Source: Parus major
Taxonomy: Eukaryota; Chordata; Aves; Passeriformes; Paridae
DNA length: 64,000 nucleotides
Assembly: GCF_001522545.3 (NCBI RefSeq)
Contig: NC_031770.1
Location: 19,335,920-19,399,919, forward strand
Direction: 5' to 3'
The translations under genes and the position numbers were made by a program. Shown here piece after piece: positions 1 through 14,100 of this stretch (position 1 is its first letter; each line of letters opens with the position of its first letter). The notes under the pieces were generated by a model. That model was not told the DNA's origin. It made no database searches and saw nothing but the letters and a program-made list of their open reading frames with translations.

Positions 1-960
1 ACTATGTCAAAATGACATTTTATTTTTTTGCAAGTTGCACTTTTTAGAATGACTTCTAGGTAGAAACATTTCTGCTGTGTTTGTATAGTACTTAGTGTGA
101 GGTTTTGGTTAAATCTCTTCACTGATGACCTTCAGCCCAGTTTAAGCCAGAAAAGAATTTTTGGTTTTTTCCTTCATCAAGCCAGTCGACTAAAAGCTTG
201 AATTTTTCCCTCCTGCCATAAATGACTGCCTGTAATGAGCAGCAGGATCATTACTCTTGGTATCCATATATTGCATTCTAAGGGGTTTAAAATACTGCGG
301 ACATCAGAAAAAATGTCAGATTTCTAAATATATTCATGATTGCTAATAGAAAATAAATTCATGATTTGCAAGATTTTCACTTTAGATAAAGGTAATTGTT
401 TTTAATATATGAAAAGGAGAATTGAGAGTATTATAATAAAACCAGGAAATATTTTAGACAGCATTTGTCTATTTGAATAATTACCAATACTGAAGAAAAC
501 ATCAGCAGTGAGTAACCACTTTCCCCTTTTAAAATATTTATGTAATAAGAAACCTGTGGTAAAAGTACATGATTCTTTGCACGGCATTATTTTCTTAAGC
601 CACTTATTTTTTATTTGCTTAGCATTAGCACGTTGCTCATATTGTTTTGTAGCCTGTCTGAAAGGTACACTCCCACTGTACTTATGTTAAAATTATTTCT
701 TTATGGGTGCATAAAGTAAATATTAGTTTACAAGTACAGAAGAGTTCCATCACTCTCTGGATTCTCAAGCAGGCATAAAGTTTTGCTATGCTGTTAAAGA
801 ATTAGAGAACTTCGAGGATGCTCTGAGGCACAAGTATTCTATAACCACAAGCTAAGTCTGATATTCCAAAACATCCAAGATACCTCCTAATACACCAGGA
901 GTAAAATTGGTGGTATTCTCTGCAGGTGCTGAAGAGGGACTTGCAGAGCTCTAAAGATGT

Positions 961-983
961 GAGGTCACCTCACTGGTGACCTC
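961..983. repeat. 9-bp inverted repeat with AGGTCA half-sites
   Basis: GAGGTCACC and GGTGACCTC are exact reverse complements separated by TCACT. Each arm contains an AGGTCA/TGACCT nuclear-receptor half-site, in inverted orientation with 9 bases between half-sites. That spacing is not a standard response element, so function is speculative. Confidence 0.85.
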
Positions 984-3900
984 ATAATTTCCAGAAGCAG
1001 GTGGAGGTGGCAATTATAGCTATGGCCACTATCTTGAACCTTCTGTAGTAGGTGATGAATTGTAAATGGCTAGACCCGGTGCACAACAATAAACTCAAAT
1101 AAATCTTCAATGTGTAATAATGACAAGACTGAAAGACTGGCAGTTATAACAAGGCTGCTGTTGTCACCCACTTTACTGTAGCCTTGATATCCATCATTAT
1201 CAGCTGGAGCTAGCTCAAGAGTCGGACAAGAAGGTCTGAAGAAGGATGAGTTGTTTGCGCTGAAGCGTCCAGTAGGTCCCATCTGGCAGAGAGTAAATGG
1301 GATTTTTTTGCCTGTTCACTGGGCCAGAGCTGTCCATCATTTTGGGCAGATATCTGATCACTTCATGCTGTGGGACAATATGGCTTTGTGCTGTTTGGTA
1401 CAGCAATGACAATTAAAATAACAAAATTTTTCATTCATTTCAAGCTTTTGTTTTGCTAGCCAAAGTGATCCTAAGAGGGGATCTTTACATTAGAAGAGCT
1501 TTTATTTCTTTGATTCAGGAGGTCAAGTGAGACCAGTCAGTGCCAAGTTACTGAAAACTTTAAGGTGGTAATGCAAAAGGATTTATAAATCCATGCACAA
1601 TGGACTTTTTTGTCTGTGTTTTCCTAGTCGCATTCTTAAGTGTACCTGAAAATATCAGAACACAGAAACTGGCAGGAATGCAAAATCATCTTAAATGCTT
1701 ATACAGAAGTAGCAGGGTTGCTTAGCCCCTGGCAAGTTTCTTGTAATTACTATAAATCCTAATTGTCTTAATGCATCTTAACTTGATACTTTTCTCTATT
1801 AAGTACAATTCTGCTGGGTTTACATCACATGAGTAGCTTTCAAATGAATTTATCAGACAAGCATGAAGGATTATTCCCAAAAATGTCATACACAAGAAAT
1901 AAAATGTGAAAACTGAATACTGCTTAGTTTAACATGGCAGCTTTTCTAATATTCGTTTGATCTTTAGACTTTTCAATCAGATCATAGGATTAATCAACAT
2001 AACATGTTAATCAGCAAATCCCAGATTGATTCGCCCTGCCTTAGAGGTATAACACGTCTTCAACAGAAGACAATTTAGTTTATTGAATATTAATTTATGA
2101 AGTCAATATAATTGCACTTTGTAAATTTGTTTTGTACTTTTGTTTTAAGATACTTAGTTGCAAGAAAAAATCAGATGTCACAATTTTAAAATGAAGGTGA
2201 TTTTACTAGAGGTTAGAATTTTATAGTATCTAGATTGCAAGCTGCTTAACAGCAATTTGTTCTGTAAAGCTGTCTTATTTTGCATTCAGGGTGCTTCTTA
2301 CAAAGCTTAATCCTGGCTTTAAAAGATTCAGAGTTGTGAAGTGATGCATTATAGATATGTAGATCAGGTGTTCTTTTAATTTTAAAAGTATTAAGTGTGA
2401 TGGGAAAGTGTTTTTCAGGCTTGTATGTTTTTGTTTATATTTCGTAAATGTTAAATTTTATACAGCCTCAGCTGCATGATAGTGGTTATTTTACAAACAT
2501 TTTAATGTCTGGGATGATTAAGAGAATATAATGCAGGTTCAGTAACTGATGTCCAGGCCAACTGGCATACCATCATTCATTTTTTCTTTGTTTCATAATA
2601 AATCTTGAAGCCTGAAGGCATTAGACCCATGCAGATTTCTCTGCATTTTAGTGTCTTGACAGAATAACAACTTTCAAATTTGAAGTAGTGGCATATTGTA
2701 TTCCATCTCTATAGACTTAGCTCAAAACAGCAGTAGCCACATGAAAATATATGTCAAGAACACTGTTTTCTCATACTGGAATTTAGGCAATTTGTTTTCA
2801 GTCAGAGAGCTGTTTCTAACCTATTTTTGGAGCCCCTCTGTGGCCTGACCATACGTTCTAACATAATTTATGGTGGCACTGTAACATATGGACTTTTCAT
2901 CATTGTCCAGCTGAAATCCTCTGTTGGACGTGGATGCAACCCCATACACAGGCTCCCAAGGCAGGTATTTTAGAGTACTATTTAGTTTTGTGTAAGCTGA
3001 ATTCATCAGTGTGTCTAGCATGCTGGCAGGGTTGTTTAGTGCTCTTTCTTTTTAACAGTAGTAAGAATATTACTTGTGTGTTTTATCTACAAATTGTCAA
3101 TTAAATTTGGATTTTTTAGCAAATAAGATAATTCCTGATTAGCGTAAGCATCACAAGACCCCAAAACTTCAGGTTCTTATTGGGCTGGGCAATGCAGAAA
3201 TAGAAAGCAAAAACAGTCCTAGATCCAGGGAGCTTTGCAGTTTTAAATACCCAAAACACTAGAATCAGGAAGCAAAAATGTTAACACCAAATACTGATAC
3301 CTTGTGACTGAAACAATATTGTGTTTGTTATGGATGTGGGGTTTTTCTATTGCTTTTTGGATGGGAGAGCATAAATTAAGTGGAGGAGGAAAGACAGTAA
3401 GAGATTGCTGTGGGAAAAACAAGGGACAGTAAAATAAAATTGTAGAAATTTGGAGACAGTCATAGAATATAAAAAATTGAAAGACAGAAGGGAAGGTCTT
3501 AAGGGCTTTTGATATTCTTGCATGTAGGAGCTGATAGTAAGACTTGACAGAAACTGGGAACTGTGAAGTGATATAAATACTAAAAATAAAGTATTGTCTA
3601 CTACTCTTGTCTAATAGTTGGCTTCTAAAAATTGTTTAAAAATCTTCCTCCATATACCTGTGTTTCTTAAAATCTGTGTCAAATCAAACAGAAGAACAGA
3701 TTAATTGATTAAATGAATAACTTGTATTTACAGAAGGGTAGTTCTCTTAAGCCCGTTCTTTTTTCTTTGTGTCTTCTTTGTTTTCCATATATAATAAATC
3801 TTAATTGTCCTAATTAGAAGATGAAGTAAGGAGGGTTTTATCAAGAGTGTGTCTCAAAAAGATGAGTTTATTTTTCTTTTAACTAAAGACAGACTCGTTT

Positions 3901-4107
3901 ACCAAGAGAATATTAAGCCAAAGATGTCAACACCTACGAACTACACTTCAGTAAAAACTTAGCTGGCTTCTGCTTGCTACAGGAAAACAGACCATTTTTT
4001 CTTTTAAATCATTTGTTCTGTTCTCTAGTGTCATATTCAGTGCATGTGTTGATCATTGGGCATTTCAGTGCCAGGTCAAAAAGAAATCACATGCAGCAGT
4101 GTACAGA

Positions 4108-4150
4108 ATTAGCAAATGTACTAAATGTACCATTTAGTACATTTGCTAAT
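4108..4150. repeat. Perfect 20-bp inverted repeat, 3-nt spacer
   Basis: The left arm 4108-4127 (ATTAGCAAATGTACTAAATG) and the right arm 4131-4150 are exact reverse complements, separated by TAC. The flanking bases (4107 and 4151) do not pair. The transcript of either strand would fold into a 20-bp hairpin with a very small loop. No transposon ends or target duplications were recognised. Confidence 0.95.
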
Positions 4151-5753
4151 GTACAAATGGTATGACTGAAACCCATTTTTTTCTGCTGAGCTTAGCCATT
4201 TGAGTTAGCATTGTATGCAAGTTCTGTCTCTTGCTGTTGATGTGTCACCGAGCAGAATGGTAAGTAGGATCTGTGGGCAGGAACCAAAGCAAGCAAGGAT
4301 GTAAACTTTTAAACTCTTAGATTTCTGTTCTTGAAATTCTTCAGGGTTCATTTCCAATCACTATTGTAATGTGCACCAACTGTTTGTACATTTATATACA
4401 TAAATTTGTATTGAATTTATGCTTGGGTAAATAAATACGTTTTTATAAATATTTCAGTTTTGCACACTAATTCAAAAATTGGAAGAGGTCTGTGTAGCTG
4501 CAGAAGATCTGGTTTATGATCATGGAGATGTGAAAATTTGCAATAGGAGGAAATTCCCAAGTTCTTTTCCAACTAAGCTTTGAGCACACTTCATATCAAA
4601 TATGAGAAATAAAAGTAGTCTGTATTAATACCCTTAAAGGAATTGCAAGCTTTTATATAGCTAGTGCTCTGATAACTCTGCACCTTTTTACATGCCTAGG
4701 TTTTCTCTTTTAAAAAAACGAAACAGAAAACCCCAAAAGCTTTCAAACAGAAAAAGCATCTCTAAAATACTGTAATTAATTTGTCATCAGAGCACTGAAC
4801 TGTAGTACTGTTTATTAATTGAATCAGTGATTGTATTTAATTTGTTGTGAAGTTGTCTTGTTAACACAGTGGAGTTGAGATACTGCAGTGATGGATTTGA
4901 AAACCTGTATGTAAAATGTCAGTATTGTCAGGATCAGACCAATACTGGTGGTTGTAGTAATGTGTTTATCACCTGTTGTACTAGAATGATGTTTTTCTCT
5001 CTTATGCAACTGCAGTTAGCTGGCTTTTCACACAGCAGGTCTTTTATTGTGTAAAGAATTAGTACAAGAAAATCTTATGAATTCATAATTTTGTTCATAG
5101 AAACCTACCATGTAACAAAAGTTGCAGTGGAACCAAAAGTCTTCTTAGTCTTTTCTTGGTGGTACAAGATACGTATGTAAACACTGTCAAGCTTGTAGCA
5201 ATTGCCTCATTTTTTTTCAACTATTCCCTACTGTAAAAAAAAATAAAATTTACACAGGGTTTTGAAATGTGATAACCATCATACCAATCCGAGAAACTTC
5301 AAATAGATGCTTCTTGCTTTCTTTGTTTACTTTGTTCCAGTAGTGTTTATCTTTAGAAAGCTAATAATTCTAACCAAAGAATATATAGAAAGCGTTATCA
5401 TACTTCGTTTGGTCCAGTTTGTACAGATGTATTGCAGCTCACCTTAGTTTTTCTTTAACATGGTAAAGGAATATCTCTACAAAGGGAACTGTCTTGAAAA
5501 TCTGAGCTAGTTTTATTATAAAGCTCAGACTCCTTACTCAGATATCATTGCTGGTATTTTTAATTTCATAACTGCTCTGCAATTTCTACTGTTAGCATTT
5601 GCAGACAGTTTATTCTAGAGAAAAAAACGTTCCATCATTTAAATCTGTGATAGGAGCAGATTATTTGGATGTAATCCAGAAGATAAATTCTGAAAGACTC
5701 TGGAATCTCTTAAAATGGTCATTCATCATTTTGAGGAAAATTTTTAGAAAGCC

Positions 5754-5786
5754 TGTGTAATTACAGGGTAGTTGTATAATTACACA
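5754..5786. repeat. 10-bp inverted repeat
   Basis: TGTGTAATTA (5754-5763) and TAATTACACA (5777-5786) are exact reverse complements around a 13-base spacer. Both arms carry a TAATTA homeodomain-like core. Confidence 0.85.
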
Positions 5787-7285
5787 CCTTAATTATTATA
5801 TTTCTTAACAAGTTATATATATTTGCACTAATTATGCTACCAAAATGTTTAATTACTAAATTACAGTTGCACGTGGAGGAGACTCTAATCTGCCAGCTGA
5901 AGACAAGTTTGTGGCTTATATTCTGCAAGCAAAGTTTTGTTCAAAATAAATATATCTTACCAAAACAAAAAAGAAGATTGTATACTATTGTCATATTCTC
6001 AGGTTGAACAGAAATAACAAATGGTTGTCTGAGAGAAGTATTCATAATGCTGGAGCTGAAGACAGAATAGGGATTACCAGCAGATGGAATAACAAAAAGA
6101 ATTTAGTATGTTGAATTGGTGTTTAATTATTATAGCAAAGAACAAGGAAAACCTGTTTTTACAGCAAGGCATTGTCTATAACGACCATCGATACTCACAT
6201 CACACAGTCCTTCATTCTCACCTCTAGTATTTCAGTATCCCATCTGGACTGTCATTATTTTATTTTATTTTTTTAAATATATATTGCACTCGCTTATTTA
6301 ATCACTGTGGAGAATGCTCCCAGCCTTTGTCATATCAGTCAATAGTCAGTGTCAGCTTTGACTTAGCTTTCTTTCTAAATCGTGTTATTTGGCTGTCTTG
6401 CTAAAGAAACAACCTTTCTTTTTCTGTCTTTCTACGCAATTTTAATCTTTTGCTCAGGCTCCCATCTTTCTGTATTTTCTGTTACAGTTTGTTGTCTAGC
6501 CTTGACAAAATCTTTTTGCCTGTTTATATCTATTTAGAATGTGGTGACAAAGATGGTTTTCTTAGCTGAAAGTTTTTCCATTATTATTCTTCTACTGCCT
6601 TCCATATCCCAATTTTTTTCCAAATTTAATATGCTTTTCTTTTTCATAAGATCCTTTCAGGTTTGTTTATTGTAGTCAACACTCCAGTACAGAAAGGTTT
6701 CTGAGTTTAAAGTGTAATTTAAAATTCATACCTTGCTTGTAGGGCTTTTGTATGGCGTTTTTTTCTTTTGTTGTTCTCTTATCAATTGTATTGTGTATCT
6801 CGATGTACAAGGTATAAAGATTATAATTTCATTTTCCTGCATTTTTTTTCATCAGTTACCCCCAATAATGAAAGTAGACAAACTGAAAACTTAATGCAAA
6901 AACAGTTCCTCCAGTATAATGATCAGTCATACATCCTTGTGTCACTTTAGCTTAAGTTTCAAAATAAAAGAGTCAGTTTTTGAGTGTTTTTCTGTAAAAC
7001 TGAAAGACCTCCCATCGTACAGTCTCCCTATGCATTTTGCCATACGGTCCATGATTTTATCCTAGGAAAGTTGTTTTTCATGTGTCAAAATCTACCTTCT
7101 TGCAATCCTGAATTTATTACATTAATAGAGAATAAAGTTTACATGGTTTCTTACTGTGTTTGAAGGCCTCTGTGTTATTCTTTCCCTCTGTTTTCTTCAC
7201 GCTGAGCCACCAATATAATGTGTGAGGAAGTTGTGATATGAGGAGCCAAAATCCTTTCACCACTGTTCAGTCAGTGTGTTCCCAG

Positions 7286-7372
7286 AGCACAGAATGGGTC
7301 AGGTTGGAAGGGACCACAGTGGTCATTGGGTCCAACCTCCCTGTTCAGGGAGTGTCATCCTAGAGGGATGTC
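7286..7372 (-). mobile_element. CR1 LINE 3' fragment
   Basis: The text ACAGAATGGGTCAGGTTGGA, then GGGACCACAGTGGTCATTGG and TCCAACCTCCCTG is the reverse complement of the CR1 3' end. It continues into the GTCATCCTAGAG part of the consensus. It is 5'-truncated and diverged, as is usual for CR1, with no coding capacity. The downstream boundary is approximate. Confidence 0.88.
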
Positions 7373-8392
7373 CTCTTCATGAATTTATCAGTTGTTTCAT
7401 CTCACACAACTTCCACTGCTTTTTATAAGAAACAACAGTGAAAGGCTGGAGGAAGCCCTCATGGGGGTAGTTTTACAAATGTCAGTCCATAGCCTTGAAC
7501 AGGGTTTTGATAAACCAGTGTTCTCTCAGGAGGGGAGATGGGAGTTTAACAAAGTAATTCAGTCACCAAAACGCAGCAGCCTCTTTGAAAAGGACAGCTT
7601 TAGAGCTGTGAAAGCTTGGTCTGTCTGCACTTGCCACAGTTAGATTGCCTGTGTGCTAGTTGCTGTAACTTATTGGGGGTTTTTTGAAGCTTTGCATTCT
7701 TAGCTTTTTGTTGTTCAGTATCTTAATCAGGCTCTTTGTGGAGCACTGCTAGGAATATGTCTGTTGGAAAAAGATTCTCCATCTGTAGTTATATTTGAAG
7801 ATGATCAGCTGTGATCTTAATCCATTATATATACTATGTGGTGTATTGATTTTTGACTAATGATAACTTTTAATAGACCTGTCATGGAGTATCAAGTCAG
7901 ATTCTTTAGAGAATTCTTTAGGCTTAGCTGTACTTCATAACCTCTCTATGATGCAGCAAGTGTAGTCACCTTAAAACAGTTGTGTTATCTCAGTTGATGA
8001 GACTTAAGACATTCTTCCAAGCATGTCAGGAGGATCACTGTCATAGCTCTGTTTGTTACCTAAGAGATGGTATCTTGCACCAAAACCAAACAATAAGCCT
8101 CACTTTATTTTTTCCACAGACACCATTTAGTATCAGTAATGCTGTGTCTGATGATGAGTTTGCTTAATTTGTTTAATTAACACCTAAGAGAATTTGGAGT
8201 CAGATAAAGAAGAGTTTTGGTTTTTTTCCAGAGAGATGTGTATCTGTTACGTGAGAGTAGGAGACTTCTGAGTAGGGGAAGTGAACAAATGATCAGTTTA
8301 ATTTATCTCTCAGCTTCACTGAATGGATGTAGACAAGTGTCCTCATAGCGAGATCCTTGGTCACAGTTTCCATGGATGAATTCTTGGTTCTT

Positions 8393-8412
8393 CAATGATT
8401 GTACAATCATTG
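8393..8412. repeat. Perfect 20-bp palindrome
   Basis: CAATGATTGTACAATCATTG is its own reverse complement with no spacer. The next outer pair does not match. Function is unknown; it contains two inverted CAATGATT-like motifs. Confidence 0.95.
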
Positions 8413-11039
8413 CTGAGACCTGCTTAGTCTTAATTTCTCTGAAAAAGTATTCTTCCTTCAGTTCCTAAAGTAGGGTCTATTTTCATTCTGCTACATAATT
8501 GTATGTTTATGGAAGATGTTCTCTGACACAATTCTTAAATATCTCAGTTTGTGGATACTGTAAAGGAAGATGTTTTTACAGCTTTAAGTGGTTAGGTAGT
8601 TATCTGATTATTATCAAGAAAACTTTAAGGGACTTGAAAAAAAATACCCTTTTGTACTTAAGTATTTCCTCTTATGATTGCTGACATTTTTGTTTGTTTC
8701 TATGATTGCATGTTCCAGTTTTCAACTGAAATATTTTTTGTCTAATAATAATCTTGTTCATAAGAAATATGACATACTTTACAGCTGAAGAGATGCTTTT
8801 AGAAAAAAAGAACCTTTCTTTTTAGACAAAAAATACAAAAATATATATACACACTTTGTGCACAAACATTTAATTTTTTATTTTTTTTTTACAGATAACT
8901 GAAGTAACATCCTAGTATACGAAACAATGCAAATCTCAATATATGAGATTGTTGCTAAATTCACAAGTTTTTATCAAGGCCATGTTTTGTGGAGGATACA
9001 AATCTGAAATAGAATGTTAGAAAAACATTGGGAAACTCTTCAGATACATTGTGCTTTAATTTATAATGTATAATCTATACATACTGTATAAACTATATAA
9101 AGAATCAAGCAATCATGTCTTTCTCTGTTATCTATTGCCATCATTCCCCATGCATTGAGGCTCTCACTATAGCTATTACTATAAAACGTTCCCTAAGTAC
9201 ATAAAGGCTCTAATCGTTAAGATTTTTATTACCAGCCACACATACAGAGCTGCAAATTGCCTTGTTTCAGATTTATTATGTATTACTCTAGAAATTCTAT
9301 AAAGATCAAAAGAACTGATTACAATGTTGACCTTTGCATTAACTCATCTGAATTTAAATTCAAGTGTTTGATTTGGGAAAATAAGTCCATTTATCATAGG
9401 TCTGCTACTGAGGGGATTGTGCAGCCCTGATTGGGAGTGCTGAGACCAAATTTATTTATTGAGCATGGGCTTGAAAATTGTTTGTAGGACAAGAGGAACG
9501 AAAGTTTGACCTGCCATTGTGTTGCACCCAGGGAACAATGTGGCAGCTACCCTTTTCAAATATCTAGCAGTTTGTTTTTGCTGAAGAGCAAACAGATATT
9601 TATCATTTAAATACATTTAACAACTTCAAAAAAGGAAGCCAGTAAGCCTTTTCTCCTCATGAAATAATTAACTATTAAATACAAATATTGAAGTCTAGCA
9701 ATGGGGAAGGAGATGTGGCATTCTAGATCTTGGCATTTCCTTTTTCAAGTTTTGAAAAGTTTTAACACTTTTGCAGTTTGCTGTCTTGGACATATAAATA
9801 TTTATGAGCGTACATTTTAGAATTAACTCCTTAGCTAGTGGAAGGATGATAGCTTTATCAATTAATTAATTGTACTTATTTAATGTGCATCTCTATATCA
9901 GCTGAAAGGCCAGTCCCTTCAGAAAAGTAAATAAGTGAAGGAAATTTGAACTAACAAAGCTGGAATCATGTATCCATTCTGCTCTCTGTAGTGTGTAGTA
10001 GTGTTTGCTTTCTGAGGTGAACTGCTAAATGTGAAGATTTTGTCCAAAAACTGCAACTTACACATTACAATGTTGGAGGTGGCATTTTTGTGGGCTTAGT
10101 CTTAGGTATTACTGTGTGAGAAACATAATTTACTACTTAAAGATATCGCCCCTCTGGTTTGGAACAAACTTGTTAAATTTAATGCAAAATTAAAGCAATT
10201 AAATTCTGATAAAATGTAAGTCCTTATTTGTTGATCTGGTAGCAACAGCAGATGTACAAACAGGGTGCCATGATGGAAGAAGTTGTTTGTAAAACAAGAC
10301 ATTTTTTGTTTGCATGCTTGCATTTTTACTCTAAAGCTGGTAAATGCACTGATGCCACAGTGCTAATGCTGGTATGTTTATAACTCTTTTACTTGGGGTT
10401 TTTTTCAGTTTAATCTTAAGGAAAATATGCATTATAATCAATTATTTCATCAGAAAATGCTTTGGTTGAAATTTCAGTATGATTGTGTTGGTGTCCACCT
10501 CACTTAAACTATTCAGTTAAAAGAGATAAGTGGAGATGAAATACCATTTCTGGTATGAAAAAAAGCTTGTCTTGATGTGTGAGTTGCAGCACTTCAGACT
10601 AAAGTCACTCCAGACAGCCAGCAAGAGGGGTAGGTTTGAAAAAATAAAGGTAGTATTATTTCCACTCCTGAAATGATACATCCAGATCTGCTTAAGATGC
10701 CTAACAAAGTCTCCTTTAGGAAGTTGCTGTTCAATTGAGGCATTTTTATTTATGGATCTGAGTCATATGGCTGAGAAATTAAATATTCTTAGTGGAATTG
10801 CATTTTTTGTCTATTAGGAACAATCAGGCTTTTAAGATACATATATATTGTTTTATATATATGTATATATCATTATATCATTAACTAAAAGTGACACTGC
10901 TGCTTAGGGTTCCTAGGGCTTTCCATTTTCAAGTACTTTAACTCTTTTATTCTGTTGCTGCGTGGCATCTTTAGAACTTTTAAAACTTCATGTTTTGAAC
11001 TTCAGATTTTCACTTCTAAGAGCCAAATTTGAGTGATGA

Positions 11040-11108
11040 GAATAATAATAATATATTATTATATATTATATAATATATAATAGATATATATATTATAATA
11101 TATAATAG
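11040..11108. repeat. AT-rich microsatellite
   Basis: About 70 bases composed almost only of AAT and AT units, with several overlapping self-complementary ATATAT/TATTATA blocks. It is a typical length-variable simple repeat. Confidence 0.9.
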
Positions 11109-14100
11109 ATGAGAACTGCTTTAATGCATGCAAAGGGTTGTAAGCACATCCTGTCCTAACCAGCCTCAAGTTTTATAGGTTCTGAAGTCAACAAACTTTA
11201 AAAACAATTGTGAGGGATATTGTCTCATCTCCGGTGTTTATTCTCTTTTAAGACACCTAGTGAAAACCTAAGTGCTCTATTAAAATAAAGGGCTGCATCC
11301 TTGGGGAAATTAGTGGGGTTTTTGTTTGGGATTTTCTAGGTCTTTTTAGTCTACTGCACTATGTGTTATCTTCACCATTGTCTGTAGGTTTATGTTCTTG
11401 CTATGTGAGGAAATGTACTCCAAAGTTGAAAGGAAAGAGCTCCATTGTATTAGGGGTAAGATTTCATTCTGCTCAAAAGTTGATAGACATTTATTTAATG
11501 AGAGTTCCTGAGGTACTGAGCAAACTTGAACTTTTAGGAGCTTCTTTTCCAAAATTGTTAAACTGGGAGGCAGTAGGAAATTTCTTTATTTAGGTCCCAT
11601 ATTCGTAACTTTTTACTTTATTTCATCAGTAGAAATTTTGTAACTCTGCCATAGATCTCTTACAGCATTTTACATGGTTTAAAAAAAAATAAATAGCTTT
11701 TAATAGAGACCAAAGCCTTTTGAGAGGATGCAAAAAAGGCTCTGTAGTTCTCTACTGATCAGAATCCTAAAGCACTTGTGGGAGAAAATATTCTTCATGC
11801 AGAGAAAAGTATTCTTTTGGCATGAAGGCATTCATTGGTTGACTCTGTGGAGAACACTAAAATGTTTGGGTTTTGAAAGTGGCTCCTTCATTTAAACTGG
11901 AGTAATTTCCAAGTATAGTTTGAACTATACCTATATACCACATATACCTGCAGAGTCAAAACAGAATTCCTTGGTCCTTCTCACCCTTGCTCCCAACCCT
12001 TGGTCTTTTAAATTGTAAAATGGTAAGCCTGTTGGCATGATAAAGAAAACATACTCCAGTTGGCTGAGGTTGTTCTGGGAGGATGTCATGTTGTCCGTCT
12101 TCATGTAATCAAGGGGTTTTTTCCGCTGCTCTTCTCTGTTTCTGTGTTTACCATTTGACTTCAAACACTTAACCTTGAAGACAGAATAATTGCTAAATAT
12201 TTCTAAATTGCAGAAATAGCACAAATATTCAGGTTTAACAAACCACAATGATACAGAATTCTTTAATCAATACAGGGCACTGCATTGTGTTGTTTATTTT
12301 TCATACCTTTTAGTAGATATGATTTTCGCATAGTAAACTGTGATCTTACCTAAAGATGAATGAAGCTTGTTCAAAGAATTCCAGGAGTATCGAGGAATCC
12401 CCCAATAAAAAGGAGGAATTTTTCATCACAGTAAAATGGTGCTATAATTGTGGATCATACAAAATTATAGGACATAGCTGAGATTTTAAGGTAAGATACA
12501 AATGGAAAATGTATGTTTGCTAATTTAGTCACAAAGTATCTTTTTACTGAAAAGTTTCATATGAAAGCTTCTGTAGCTGATAGACTTTCACTTTGAGTCA
12601 ATGAAAACAGTAGTACAATCCCCATATCTTATGATAGAAGTAAGTCGGTATTTGGTTAGAGCAGAAGCTTCCAGAAGTGATCCCTCAGATCTGCAAGTGA
12701 AAGTAGGAAATAACTCTGAATTCCTGTAGTAGACTGAAGATAAATACAATTCTGGAAAAGTTTCATGGGAATAGTAATTAACCCTGTACCAGAGATAAAG
12801 TATGTGTGTCAAGTTAGATGACTACGAAATTTTCAGGGTTCAGGACACTTCATCATGTCTGAACCTCATTTAGTTGATGTTATAGATGATAAGCCAGGCA
12901 AAGGATGTATGTCTGCATCCCCAGATTTCAGAATTGGAAAGATTTTTTAAACTTTTCTGCCTAGAGTTTATCATGTGTGAATGTTGCATTTCCAGGAGGG
13001 TGCCTTGAACCATGTGACTAATGCCATATTTTACCCCACCCCACAGAACAGGAACTCCCTCACAATGCACCATCTTTTGATGGGCAGATGACCTCTAATT
13101 TAGTAATAAGATGTTTCATTCCTTATGAATATGAACGACTTTGATAACTTTCCAGAATTTTCTGTAAGTTTTCTTTTTTTATTCAATATTTTCCTTAGTA
13201 CATGGCTATATGCCAGAAGAGCTTGAAAATGTTCCCAAATATTTCATGGCACTTACGGCACCTTTTCAGTGAGCATCTCTTTCTTGCCAATAGCATTCTG
13301 GTTAGTATATCACTGTATTTTTATTATTTTTAAGTAGTTTATAAAATGTCAAAATTTGTCTTGTTTTGTGCTACTTAAATATTTGTGGGTCATAATACCC
13401 AATTCAAATGACTCCCTAATTTTTTCTTTTTGGCAACCTACACAATTTAATGCTATCAAGCATATGATATGTACAACAGAGTTTTCTGACAATATATACA
13501 ATTTATTGAATGCTGCCATCAAATGTAACTTCATAAGAGATTCAGCCAAAGTTGTGGATGTGCCTTGGGTTTTTTTCCCATGAATTGAGCTATTTATAAA
13601 TTCTTTATACGAAGTTCTACCTCTTCATAAATGTTACCATTTCCAGTTAACTTTGTGGAATGCATTATTTATGCTGTTGGTGTCCAGTTAGTAAGTGAAT
13701 AGATGAGCAGTAATTTTGATTTGTTGGGGGTTTTTTTGAGAAATCTGGGCATCATATCAATAGTTTGGAGCATGTCATGTTTCCTAGTGTTGAGCCTGAC
13801 TGAAAACTAAACCAGGATTAATAATGTGCCAAGTTACCTCAGTTTAGCCTCTATTCTGCTGTTCAAACTTTTAGGTGTTTGGTAGGAAATGGAATAGTCT
13901 ATCAACATAGTATTGCTTCAGTAGCTAAATTAAAGGTGCTGATGCTGAATGCTGCATTTAGTGAGCAGACATCATAGGTATGCTTTGGCAGCAAATGAAA
14001 ACTTAGTAACTCGCTTCAAAAATTTTGTACCACAAGCAACTTGAATGGCAAGCAGTGGGTTCAGCAAGGTTTTGTGTTGGTGGTATTTACTCAGACATCT

